Below are positions 26,998-35,199 of a stretch of DNA of 64,000 nt, one piece after another. Each line of letters starts with the position of its first letter. Within the stretch, counting starts at the first letter, position 1. Under the pieces are notes generated by a model. It was not told the DNA's origin, searched no databases, and worked only from the letters and a program-made list of their open reading frames with translations. Made by a program: the position numbers and the translations under genes. This DNA is from Gloeocapsa sp. UFS-A4-WI-NPMV-4B04 (GTDB taxonomy: Bacteria; Cyanobacteriota; Cyanobacteriia; Cyanobacteriales; Chroococcidiopsidaceae): the NCBI GenBank assembly GCA_019359535.1, contig JAHHHE010000002.1, forward strand, positions 1 to 64,000, given 5' to 3'.

Positions 26998-27160
26998 GAA
27001 AACTAATAGGTTTATCTTTCTGCTATACTGCGTTATTATCATAAGGCTTGCAGTTGTCTAAGTCTGTGCAGTTGTGGTAATTTAATTGTATGCCGTTGAT
27101 ACTAGCTGGCTACTAAGGCAGGCAAGAGACGCGGCAGGTTTAATAGGAACTTAAGGCTTT

Positions 27161-27232
27161 GCGGGTATAGCTCAGTGGTAGAGCGTCACCTTGCCAAGGT
27201 GAATGTCGCGCGTTCGAATCGCGTTACCCGCT
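27161..27232 (+). tRNA. tRNA-Gly(GCC), intact; overlaps attR
   Basis: The complete cloverleaf is present: acceptor GCGGGTA pairs with TACCCGC, discriminator T at 27232, D arm GCTC-AGTGGTA-GAGC, anticodon arm CACCT-TGCCAAG-GTG with anticodon GCC, T arm with CGTTCGAATCGCG. CCA is not encoded. Bases 27161-27203 equal the left repeat. The 5' part was therefore supplied by the island and the 3' part is original chromosome. The gene has lost its original promoter, and I could not identify a strong replacement in the 150 bases upstream (TTTAAT near 27139 is a weak -10 candidate). Confidence 0.95.
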
Positions 27233-27473
27233 TAGAAAGAAAATATAAGCAAAAGCGATCGCGTAAATTGGAAAATATGCTTATTGTATATTGTAAAGCT
27301 TATAAAAATGAGTGAGAAGCCATAAAGTCACCGGTACAAAGTTCTTTGTAACAAGTGGTAAAACTAGGACAAGCAGCGTAAACAGCGAAGAATCAAAAAA
27401 GTTTACTGAAAAGCTAACTAAAATGCTTGGTTAACCGCATCTGTTTTAGATACACTCGTGGGATAACCACTGT

Positions 27474-27896
27474 TTGGTTCTAGAACCGATTGTGCAATCT
27501 CAAAAGGGCAAAAAAATTGATTTGAACGTAGACTACCCATGTCCGTGCCGACGGCGTGGTCGTTTAGTCCCAATTACGTTGACAGAAGCGTTTGGCTGCG
27601 ATCGCTGCCAGCAACTGTTTGTAGTGGAAAACAATGGGTATGTGCTTGAGCAACTATCCCCTAGCTACCCATATAAGAAAGCTTGGCGCTGGGTGGGGAA
27701 CCGTTGGACTGTTGCCCAAACTCGTTTTGGGCAGAGTTATTTACCCCTAGCAATCGGTATTACCTTGGTGCTGCTGATTGTCTGGCTGCCCCTGGCGCTG
27801 CAATCGAATAATGCTAATATCCTAGTTTGGCTAATGGTGGCTGTACTCTTAGCTGTGCTACCAGCAATGATGATTTGGCTGACTTATAGACGTTAA
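27474..27896 (+). CDS. zinc-ribbon membrane protein, conserved in cyanobacteria
   Basis: The product is at most 140 residues. It has a CxC...CxxC zinc-ribbon-like knuckle (YPCPCRRRGRLVPI and FGCDRCQQLFVV), a middle segment WRWVGNRWTV, and two C-terminal membrane helices (about 88-108 and 116-136). The start is uncertain: TTG at 27474 gives the longest frame and GTG at 27492 also fits. Function is unknown. It is separated from proA by about 220 bases of repeat-rich DNA. Confidence 0.65.
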   Translation: MVLEPIVQSQKGKKIDLNVDYPCPCRRRGRLVPITLTEAFGCDRCQQLFVVENNGYVLEQLSPSYPYKKAWRWVGNRWTVAQTRFGQSYLPLAIGITLVLLIVWLPLALQSNNANILVWLMVAVLLAVLPAMMIWLTYRR

Positions 27897-27908
27897 AGCG
27901 ATGACGGA

Positions 27909-28098
27909 AGAGAGTGAGTAGTGAGTAGTGAATAGGGAGGGAGTGTTGAAAGTAGAGAGGAAAAAATGTTTTCTGCTTACTATTGACTTATTACTCTTCC
28001 CTTGTTCACAAATACTCTATTGCAAGGCATAAGACATCGAAAGTTCCCATCACGATGATATATCTATGAGTCACTACTCACTCAACACTACTCACTGC
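27909..28098. repeat. gagtagt-type simple repeats between genes
   Basis: Heptamer-like strings gagtgagtagtgagtagtga (27911 on) and, in the opposite sense, cactactcactcaacactac (28075 on) bound this gap, with a hairpin gcgggctatgcccgc at 28097-28111. These low-complexity strings are the same type as at 37838-38012 and 39391-39425. Confidence 0.7.
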
Positions 28099-28118
28099 GG
28101 GCTATGCCCGCTTGACAG

Positions 28119-29384
28119 ATGACAGTTGATGCTTTTGGTGCTTCTACTGATCCGCTTGTTACTGCTCGTCGCGCCTATCAAGCTTCCTTGAAATTAGGCA
28201 TTACAAAGGGAGCAGAGCGCAGTCGCGCTGTTCAGGCAATGGCAACAGCGCTTAAGCGCTCGTTTGACGATATTCTGGACGCGAACACAATGGATTTAGA
28301 AGTCAGTCGGGAAATGGCGATGCCAGAGCTAATTCTAGATTGGCTGAAACTAACTCCAGAACGGCTACAGACGACGGTAGAGATATTGCAACGGCTAGGC
28401 GAGTTATCAGATCCAATTCGGCGCGTGCGGAACGCTGACTATCAACTGCAAGACTCCCAGACTTACTCTCAATTAATGCCATTAGGTGTAATTGCGTTAA
28501 TTTATGAGTCCTTTCCAGAGTTAGGAGCGATCGCGGCTGGACTATGTATTAAAACTGGTAACAGCTTAATTCTTAAAGGCGGCAGTGAAGCTAGCCACTC
28601 TAATGCTGTAATTGCCCAAGTTCTCCAATCTGCTGTTGAGGAGTCCGACTTACCATTTGGTTGCTTAGAAATACTCTCAGCAGAACAAGGTGCTGTAGTT
28701 CGAGATTTAGTAACTCAAGACCATTACTTGAATTTGGTAATTCCCTATGGTCGCCCTAGTTTAGTGCAACAAATAGTGCGGCTGTCAACAGCACCAGTCT
28801 TAAAGTCAGCTATGGGCAACTGTTACCTTTATTGGTCAGCCTCTGGCGGGCTGGATATGGCTCGTGGAATGATTTTAGACAGCCATGCTAGTGAACCAGA
28901 TCCGGTAAATGCGATCGAAAAGGTGCTAATTCATCGAGATAGCAAGCCTTCTTCTTTAAGGACATTGTGGAACAGCTTAAAGGAAAAGGGATTTGAAATT
29001 AAGGGAGATGCGGAACTTGTAGAGGCATTTCCTGAATTAAAGCTAGCTGGTTACGCGGAGTGGAACGGAGCTTATTTAAATAAGACAGTGGCTTTTAAGG
29101 TAATTAATAGTCTAGAAGCAGCGATCGCTTGGATTAATCAGTACAGTAGCGGTCATGCTGACTGCATTGTCACTGAATCCTACCAAGAAAGCCGCCAGTT
29201 TGCTTTAGGCGTAAATAGTGCCTCTACATACATCAACGCTTCACCGCGTTTTTCTCGTAATCCCTCGCGTGGTGATTCAGTGTTTCTCGGTATGTCTAAT
29301 CAAAGAGGACATCGGCGGGGATTAATTAGCCTGGAAACACTGACTACGGTAAAACACATTGTTCAAGGCAACGGCATATTTTAG
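28119..29384 (+). CDS. proA: glutamate-5-semialdehyde dehydrogenase
   Basis: ProA reduces gamma-glutamyl phosphate to glutamate semialdehyde, the second step of proline synthesis. The 421-residue protein has the family motifs PLGVIALIYESFPE (residues about 123-136), KTGNSLILKGGSEASHSN (about 147-164), the catalytic-loop region SASGGLDMARGMILDSHAS (about 245-263), and the C-terminal NASTRF-like segment SASTYINASPRFS. Note that the usual catalytic-Cys block here reads LDMARGMILDSHASEPDPVN instead of the more common Cys-containing NAKTQRPGVCNA, so this is the divergent ProA-like type; activity should be tested. ATG at 28119 has no strong ribosome binding site. proB is not in the window. Confidence 0.82.
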   Translation: MTVDAFGASTDPLVTARRAYQASLKLGITKGAERSRAVQAMATALKRSFDDILDANTMDLEVSREMAMPELILDWLKLTPERLQTTVEILQRLGELSDPIRRVRNADYQLQDSQTYSQLMPLGVIALIYESFPELGAIAAGLCIKTGNSLILKGGSEASHSNAVIAQVLQSAVEESDLPFGCLEILSAEQGAVVRDLVTQDHYLNLVIPYGRPSLVQQIVRLSTAPVLKSAMGNCYLYWSASGGLDMARGMILDSHASEPDPVNAIEKVLIHRDSKPSSLRTLWNSLKEKGFEIKGDAELVEAFPELKLAGYAEWNGAYLNKTVAFKVINSLEAAIAWINQYSSGHADCIVTESYQESRQFALGVNSASTYINASPRFSRNPSRGDSVFLGMSNQRGHRRGLISLETLTTVKHIVQGNGIF

Positions 29385-29401
29385 AACTTAAGACGTTAGT
29401 T

Positions 29402-29542
29402 CTATAACTTCACAGGGTAACTGCCGGAGTACATGACCATCATCGAAATCAATACTCCTAACCCACAGATTAAAAGCATTATTGAACCCCAACTAACCGA
29501 TTCTTGGTTCATCTGCTTCATGAGCTTATTGATGGTAGCCAT
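29402..29542 (-). CDS. small single-helix membrane protein of 46 residues
   Basis: An ATG at 29542 with a GGAGG site eight bases upstream opens 46 codons ending in TAG at 29404-29402. The product has a polar start (MATINKLMKQMNQESVSWGS) and one membrane helix (IMLLICGLGVLISMMVMYSG), ending YPVKL. The strong ribosome binding site and the single-helix layout argue that it is a real gene, although it is too short for usual gene callers. I do not recognise it as any known photosystem, cytochrome b6f or NDH small subunit. It is downstream of the desaturase gene, on the same strand, after the terminator at 29632-29670. Confidence 0.6.
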   Translation of the reverse strand: MATINKLMKQMNQESVSWGSIMLLICGLGVLISMMVMYSGSYPVKL

Positions 29543-29631
29543 TTGAATCCTCCAGTGTCTTTAATTTCAAATTTACCTCTCAGGTGTTTATAGAGGGTTC
29601 AACAGAAATGAAAATTAACAGAATGGGGATC

Positions 29632-29670
29632 AAAGAAAAAGGATGAAGAATGAATAAACATTCCTCATCC
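29632..29670 (-). terminator. Rho-independent terminator of the desaturase gene
   Basis: On the minus strand GGATGAGGAATG (29670-29659) pairs with CATTCTTCATCC (29652-29641), one mismatch, loop TTTATT, followed by TTTTTCTTT (29640-29632). It begins 38 bases after the desaturase stop. Confidence 0.75.
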
Positions 29671-29707
29671 CTATTTTGAGTAATTAAAGGAGTAACGTAG
29701 AAAGATA

Positions 29708-30523
29708 TTACTCTTTCCCTGCCAGCTTCACTTTTGAGGCTAAACCAAGTGATTGCAACAATTGAATCGTCATCCAGGTGAAGTCAATTTCCCACCATTG
29801 CATTCCGTGACGCGCAGAATACTGAAAAGCATGGTGGTTATTGTGCCAGCCTTCGCCGTAGGTTAGAAGCGCTACCCACCAGCAGTTTTTAGAGCGATCG
29901 CCAGATTCATACGTGCTGTAGCCAAATTGATGGCTGGCGCTGTTGACAAACCAGGTGCAGTGCCACACCAAAACCAGCCGCGCAAAAATTCCCCAAGCTA
30001 CAAAAGACCAACCGCCCAGTAAGTAAAGTACAATTCCTAAGACAATCTGGATCGGAATAAAATTGTTTTGAAAAAACTGATACCCTGGATCATCGTTAAT
30101 ATCTTTGGTGTAGCGAGCAGCTTCAGATTGAGCTGGTGAGTGATACAACATCCAACCCATGTGACTCCACCAAAAGCCTTGATTTGAATCATGTGGATCT
30201 GGTTCTTGATCTGAGTGCAAATGATGCATTCGGTGCATTCCTACCCAGTCAATCACTCCCCCTTCGCAGGCAAGTGAACCGCAGAAAACCAAGAAATATT
30301 CTAGCCACTTAGGAGTTTGGAAACTGCGGTGAGTAACTAGGCGATGGAATCCTAGCGTGATTCCCAATCCGCCAGTTACCCAGTGAAGAAAGATAGCTAC
30401 ACCTACTGCGCTCCAGCTGAAGTTGCTAGGAAGTAAAGCAAACATAGCTCCGATGTGTACAAAAGCGATAAAAAGGATAAACGTCCAATTAAGGGGAAGT
30501 TTCCTTGTAGTAGCAATAGTCAT
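29708..30523 (-). CDS. desC: acyl-lipid desaturase, delta-9 (DesC) type
   Basis: This membrane di-iron desaturase introduces the first double bond in fatty acids of membrane lipids. The three His boxes are present: HRLVTHRSF, HRMHHLHSDQEPDPH and EGWHNNHHAFQYSARHG. About four hydrophobic helices surround them. From ATG 30523 the product is 271 residues, the usual DesC length; an upstream TTG at 30565 would add 14 residues of no conserved character. It is divergent from the PLP lyase gene (starts 64 bases apart) and has its own terminator. DesC genes are often temperature controlled. Confidence 0.9.
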   Translation of the reverse strand: MTIATTRKLPLNWTFILFIAFVHIGAMFALLPSNFSWSAVGVAIFLHWVTGGLGITLGFHRLVTHRSFQTPKWLEYFLVFCGSLACEGGVIDWVGMHRMHHLHSDQEPDPHDSNQGFWWSHMGWMLYHSPAQSEAARYTKDINDDPGYQFFQNNFIPIQIVLGIVLYLLGGWSFVAWGIFARLVLVWHCTWFVNSASHQFGYSTYESGDRSKNCWWVALLTYGEGWHNNHHAFQYSARHGMQWWEIDFTWMTIQLLQSLGLASKVKLAGKE

Positions 30524-30586
30524 GCAAGTATCTCTTATATGAACAATTCGACTCAATCTGAGCAATAATAAACACCGCGCATTAAA

Positions 30587-31840
30587 ATGGCGGACAAAGT
30601 GTTAATGAATAGCTCTGAACAGCTAAAGGCAGCAGAACAAGCACTATTCCCGATTTTTTCTGGAATTGACGCTCAGGTCAAGCAAAATCTCAAACGTATT
30701 TTAGAGGCATTTCGCCACCAGCGTGTGGGAGCGCATCATTTTGCCTCTGTTAGTGGTTATGGTCATGATGATTTAGGTCGTCAGACCTTAGACAAGGTAT
30801 TTGCTCAAGTGATGCAGGCAGAAGCGGCAGCAGTGCGGGTGCAATTTGTTTCCGGTACTCATGCGATCGCTTGTGCTTTGTTTGGTGTCCTCCGTCCTAG
30901 GGATGAAATGTTGGCAGTAGCAGGCGCTCCTTACGATACCTTAGAAGAAGTGATTGGCTTGCGAGGGCAAAACAATGGTTCTCTTGTTGAGTTTGGCATT
31001 CATTACCGACAATTGGATCTAACTCACGAAGGAAGTGTGAATTGGTCAGCTTTGGGGCAAGCGATAGAGGATAATACCCGTTTAGTATTAATTCAGCGCT
31101 CTTGTGGCTATTCTTGGCGTTCTAGTCTCTCAATTGCCGATATTGAAAAGATTGTCCACATCGTTAAACAGCAAAACCCAAACACCATTTGCTTTGTAGA
31201 TAACTGTTATGGTGAATTTATTGAAGCTCGTGAACCAACTGCTGTTGGTGCTGATTTGATTGCGGGATCGCTGATTAAAAATCCTGGTGGCACAATTGTT
31301 ACGGCTGGCGGGTATGTTGCTGGTAGAGAAGACTTGGTAGAAGCAGCAACTTGTCGGCTGACTGCACCAGGTATTGGCTCTTCTGGCGGTGCAACTTTTG
31401 ATCAAAATCGGTTGCTGTTTCAAGGGTTATTTTTGGCTCCCCAAATGGTAGGAGAAGCGATGAAGGGTAATCACTTAACAGCTTATGTATTTGATAAGTT
31501 GGGATATCCAGTGAATCCGCAACCGCTTGTTCCTCGCCGAGATGTTATTCAAGCGATCGCGCTAGGTTCTCCCCAAAAGTTGATTGCCTTCTGTAGAGCG
31601 ATTCAGCAGCATTCGCCAGTGGGTTCCTACCTCGACCCCATTCCAGCAGAAATGCCTGGTTACGAGAGCCAGTTAGTCATGGCTGGTGGCACATTTATTG
31701 ATGGTAGTACCTCAGAATTTTCAGCAGATGGCCCGTTGCGGGAACCGTATGTAGTTTTTTGTCAGGGGGGGACGCATTGGACTCATGTTGCGATCGCAAT
31801 TGAGGCTGCTATTCAAGCCGTCGGTCCAGCTATAAATTAA
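30587..31840 (+). CDS. PLP-dependent lyase of the methionine gamma-lyase/aluminium-resistance family
   Basis: The 417-residue protein belongs to the Met_gamma_lyase-like family (PF06838 type), often annotated as an aluminium-resistance or YnbB-like protein. It has HHFASVSGYGHDDLGR (about 49-64), QFVSGTHAIACALFGVLRP (about 85-103), CFVDNCYGEF with the PLP-contacting Asp, the Schiff-base Lys in AGSLIKNPGG (about 226-235), and PGIGSSGG. An ATG at 30605 is a possible alternative start. The true substrate in cyanobacteria is not known. It is divergent from desC. Confidence 0.88.
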   Translation: MADKVLMNSSEQLKAAEQALFPIFSGIDAQVKQNLKRILEAFRHQRVGAHHFASVSGYGHDDLGRQTLDKVFAQVMQAEAAAVRVQFVSGTHAIACALFGVLRPRDEMLAVAGAPYDTLEEVIGLRGQNNGSLVEFGIHYRQLDLTHEGSVNWSALGQAIEDNTRLVLIQRSCGYSWRSSLSIADIEKIVHIVKQQNPNTICFVDNCYGEFIEAREPTAVGADLIAGSLIKNPGGTIVTAGGYVAGREDLVEAATCRLTAPGIGSSGGATFDQNRLLFQGLFLAPQMVGEAMKGNHLTAYVFDKLGYPVNPQPLVPRRDVIQAIALGSPQKLIAFCRAIQQHSPVGSYLDPIPAEMPGYESQLVMAGGTFIDGSTSEFSADGPLREPYVVFCQGGTHWTHVAIAIEAAIQAVGPAIN

Positions 31841-32895
31841 TTGAGGGGTCTAAACGGTTGCCAATACTTGCTCAACTATCAAAGTTAATTCTGAGAAAGT
31901 CTGAGAGATAATCTGCTGGCTATTTCTAAATTCTGTTGCTTCATAAAGTCCTTTTACTAGCAAAAGAATAGTCACCTTAGCGAACATAAGGGATCTACAA
32001 TCCAATACTCTGGTATTTCTAAGACAGCATACTCAAAGCTGGAAAACTAAAATTGCCAATTATAAAGCAATATTTTTGCTGTTGAGGCGATCGCCCCTGG
32101 AATTATTTACAGTTTTATAGAATTTAATTTTATTAAATTCATTGTTAATCAACGATGTAGTAGTTAGCTAAAGTGTTGTTTCTTTAAAATAGGTAAATTA
32201 TTATATGAGGAGTTAAGGGTATAGCGGTCAGGATTGGAAGTTAGGGCTAGCGATCGCTTTAGAAATTAATAAAGTGTGTGCTATTTCTGGGAATTATGCT
32301 CTAGCCAAGAACGAGCGCGATATTACTTTAAAAGCTAAATGTTCAGTCAATATATTTAACATTTTACTCAACAGTCTATCTAGTGTTGAAATTGAGCGCG
32401 GTAAAAATACTGGCGCATATTTGTTTCAAAATAACAGTATATTTCAAAACTATGCGATCGCAGATAGAGGGCAAACTCAATTAATTAGGACTCAATCTGT
32501 TGGTATTAATCAGATAAAATTCGAGAGGTTTTAGCCTCACATATCCCAAATACCAAGTTGCCTGTACTACCTTGAGTGTCCAGATGGTAGCGGTGGTTCT
32601 TGCTTTATGTGTACATAGCCATACTGCTGCTGAGAATTAAAATTGATAGTAGTCTAAGCGGTGAGATTATTGTTGTTACCGCCTGCTACTCTAGATTTTA
32701 CTAATAAGGCGATCGCACATAGTTGAAGTTCTTTGGGTTACAAATTTCTTTCACAGTTTTCTGGAATTGAATTCAGTGGCGTTGAATCAAATATTAAGTA
32801 GGAAATGACTGTCAATTACTTGTTAAGTGACAGTACCACTTGCCGTAATTGGTGCAAGATTAAGTCCATTAACTAAACAAATTAGGAAAAATATT
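31841..32895. other. long region without a recognisable gene
   Basis: Just over 1 kb upstream of the decayed TpsA tail. It is AT-rich with several HIP1 sites (e.g. near 32087, 32250, 32455 and 32710). One 86-codon frame (32274-32534) is not convincing. By context it may once have held the N-terminal part of the TpsA exoprotein, but I cannot see a TPS secretion domain in any frame. Confidence 0.4.
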
Positions 32896-33437
32896 ATGAC
32901 TCAAGAGACGCAGCAATCGTGGGAACAGCAGGTAAAGCCGAAATTGATTGCAATCAACCCTAAGAGAATTTTTGGGATAGAACCTAGAAGCAGTCCTACT
33001 TTGGAGAGTGACATCACTGCTTCAGATTTGGGGATAGGCGGTATAGGCGAAATCAATAGGCCTGATATTAATCCCAGCAGTGGGTTAGTTTTACCAACAG
33101 AAATCGTTGACACCAGGCTGATTGCCCAAGGCTGTGGAGCAGGTAGAGGTGTAGCTACAAGTAAATTTATTGCTACTGGAGGGGCGGCTTACTGCTTAAT
33201 GCTATAGAAGCGCTTAGAAGTGACTCTTGTCTGGCAGATCTATGCACACTGGTTGAAAAAAGTCAAAAACATCACGCTAGTGCTGCTACTTCCAGTTATC
33301 CAATCGCTTCAGTACCAACTCCCCTTGTGGAAGCCCAAGGATGGGCGATAAGCTCCAAGGGTAAGGTAGTGCTGACAGCCCAAGCATCCGCTAGTTCTAG
33401 CATTCCCTGGCTAACGCCTAACACCTGTAATGGCTGA
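32896..33437 (+). pseudogene. C-terminal remnant of a TpsA filamentous-haemagglutinin exoprotein
   Basis: The first frame (ATG 32896) encodes IFGIEPRSSPTLESDITASD, then NRPDINPSSGLVLPTEIVDT and IAQGCGAGRGVATSKFIATG, a classic C-terminus of cyanobacterial two-partner-secreted haemagglutinins. At about 33180 one base is missing in a G-rich run, where ATGRGGL is expected. The next frame continues GGLLLNAIEALRSD, later PTPLVEAQGWAISSKGKVVL and PWLTPNTCNG, to TGA at 33435-33437. That end overlaps the tpsB start. The N-terminal TPS domain and repeats are absent, so the export substrate of the adjacent pore is no longer encoded here. Confidence 0.75.
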
Positions 33438-35199
33438 TAAAATGCCTCGATACCTTTGTATTTGCCAGTCTTGGTTGCAACTGCTAATTTTGGTTGTGTC
33501 GCTCAGTGGGATGACGGCTAAGTCTTTAAGAGCGCAAACCCCTAATTCTCCTCAAGTCCCGCCAACGCCTCCCCCGCAAGACATTGTACCGCCGACTGAT
33601 CAAACTCCTCTCCAAACTCCAACACCTGCGCCCCTACCGCCCCCAGAAGAATTATTATCACCGTCTCAGACTCCCCCTCCTCCCCAACCAATTCCAGGTA
33701 AAGTTCCGGAAAAAATTACGGTTGAACGTTTCGAGGTAATTGGCAGTACCGTATTCAGTCCCCAAGAGTTAGATCGGGTACTTGCCTCTTTTACAAAAAG
33801 ACCGATCTCATTTAATGAACTTTTCCAAGCGCGTTCCGCAGTTACCCAACTTTACATTGACCGGGGATACATTACCTCTGGCGCTCTGATTCCACCGCAA
33901 ACGCTCTCAGGAGGTGTGGTTAAAATTCAGGTAGTTGAAGGTAGTTTAGAAGAAATTAGTGTAACTGGTACGCGACGGTTGCAGCAAGCTTATGTGCGCG
34001 ATCGCCTCCCGACATCCATTCCCCTAAACCAAAAGCGCTTGCTAGAAGCATTACAACTACTGCAACTCAATCCCCTAATTCAAAATTTGTCTGCCGAATT
34101 GTCCGCCGGAACACGCCCAGGAACGAGTGTGCTAGAAGTCAAAGTCACAGAGGCAAAGACTTTTAATACTCAACTTGTGGCAGATAACGGGCGATCGCCT
34201 AGTGTTGGTAGCGTACGGCGCAGAATACAGCTTAACGAAGCCAACTTACTTGGACTGGGGGACGGGGTGAACTTGGCATATACCAATACTGATGGCAGCA
34301 ATGCTGTTGATGTCGGCTACAGCTTGCCTGTCAATTCGAGTAATGGCACTGTCAGTTTGAGCTACGGTAATATATCAAGCGATGTCATTGAACGCCCTTT
34401 TAATGAACTTGACATTAATGGCAACTCGCGCTACTACCAACTAACACTGCGCCAGCCAATCTCACAATCTACCTCACAAGAATTTGCGCTTGGTTTGAGC
34501 GCTACACGATCTGAAAGTAAAATTTCATCCTCTGTCTTAGAGAATTTTAGAATTCCCCCAAATCAACTTTCGCCAGGAGCAGATGAGGAAGGACGTACCC
34601 GGATTTCGGCAGTGCAATTCTTTCAAGAATGGACAAATCGTAAAGCCTTTGAAGTTATTGCTGCCCGCTCTCAATTCAGTCTTGGGATCGGCGCGTTAAA
34701 TGCCACAATTAATCAGAGCGAACCTGATAGCCGCTTTTTTGCTTGGCGAGGACAGGCACAGTGGGTACGTCTTCTTGCTCCAGAAACTTTGTTCTTACTT
34801 CGTGCTGATGTCCAATTGGCAGATAGGGCGCTCGTGCCTTTAGAACAGTTTGGATTAGGTGGAATTGAGAGTGTGCGGGGTTATCGTCAAGATGCCCTTT
34901 TAACGGATAATGGCGCATTTGTCTCCGCCGAGTTGCGGTTGCCGATTTACCGTCAACTACGGCGGCGATTAGTTGTACAGCTTACCCCATTTATTGATTT
35001 TGGTACTGCCTGGAATTCAGGTAGAGCTAACCCCGATACTAATACATTAGTGTCTTTAGGTCTTGGCTTACGCTGTCAGTTAGGCGATCGCCTAACTGCC
35101 CGCCTAGACTGGGGTATTCCCCTAGTTGATATACCTACAAGGGAAAGAACATGGCAAGAAAACGGTGTGTATTTTTCCATAGTGTCCAGCCCCTTCTGA
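33430..35199 (+). CDS. TpsB/FhaC-type outer-membrane transporter (POTRA plus beta-barrel)
   Basis: The 589-residue protein is the pore of a two-partner secretion system. A signal peptide (to about residue 36, LVVSLSGMTAKSLRA) leads to a Pro-rich linker (about 38-95), then a POTRA domain (ITVERFEVIGSTVFSPQELD, ARSAVTQLYIDRGYITSGA). After VKIQVVEGSLEEISVTGTRR it enters a 16-strand barrel (RIQLNEANLLGLGDGVNL; GLGGIESVRGYRQDAL, the family VRGY/F motif in loop 6). The ATG overlaps the end of the TpsA remnant; an ATG at 33442 is possible. The following CHAT-TPR gene overlaps its 3' end by 49 bases, so the pair is co-translated. Confidence 0.92.
   Translation: MADKMPRYLCICQSWLQLLILVVSLSGMTAKSLRAQTPNSPQVPPTPPPQDIVPPTDQTPLQTPTPAPLPPPEELLSPSQTPPPPQPIPGKVPEKITVERFEVIGSTVFSPQELDRVLASFTKRPISFNELFQARSAVTQLYIDRGYITSGALIPPQTLSGGVVKIQVVEGSLEEISVTGTRRLQQAYVRDRLPTSIPLNQKRLLEALQLLQLNPLIQNLSAELSAGTRPGTSVLEVKVTEAKTFNTQLVADNGRSPSVGSVRRRIQLNEANLLGLGDGVNLAYTNTDGSNAVDVGYSLPVNSSNGTVSLSYGNISSDVIERPFNELDINGNSRYYQLTLRQPISQSTSQEFALGLSATRSESKISSSVLENFRIPPNQLSPGADEEGRTRISAVQFFQEWTNRKAFEVIAARSQFSLGIGALNATINQSEPDSRFFAWRGQAQWVRLLAPETLFLLRADVQLADRALVPLEQFGLGGIESVRGYRQDALLTDNGAFVSAELRLPIYRQLRRRLVVQLTPFIDFGTAWNSGRANPDTNTLVSLGLGLRCQLGDRLTARLDWGIPLVDIPTRERTWQENGVYFSIVSSPF

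Larger units (their letters stand above)
17198..27203. mobile_element. tRNA-Gly(GCC)-integrated genomic island, about 10 kb
   Basis: The element is bounded by 43-bp perfect direct repeats made of the 5' part of tRNA-Gly(GCC); a complete tRNA is rebuilt at the right end. A tyrosine integrase begins 174 bases inside the left repeat and points inward. I found no HIP1 octamer (GCGATCGC) inside, though it is frequent on both sides; it reappears at about 27256, some 50 bases outside. Cargo is mostly unknown: ribbon-helix-helix proteins, a broken GIY-YIG gene, two HEPN-like proteins, a PD-(D/E)XK operon, and a repeat family. No replication, mobilisation relaxase or phage structural gene is recognisable, so it is a cryptic or satellite-type island. 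Confidence 0.92.

Noticed and set aside
32274..32534. 86-codon frame upstream of the TpsA remnant
   Set aside because: No ribosome binding site, no similarity to TPS domains or other families that I can recognise.
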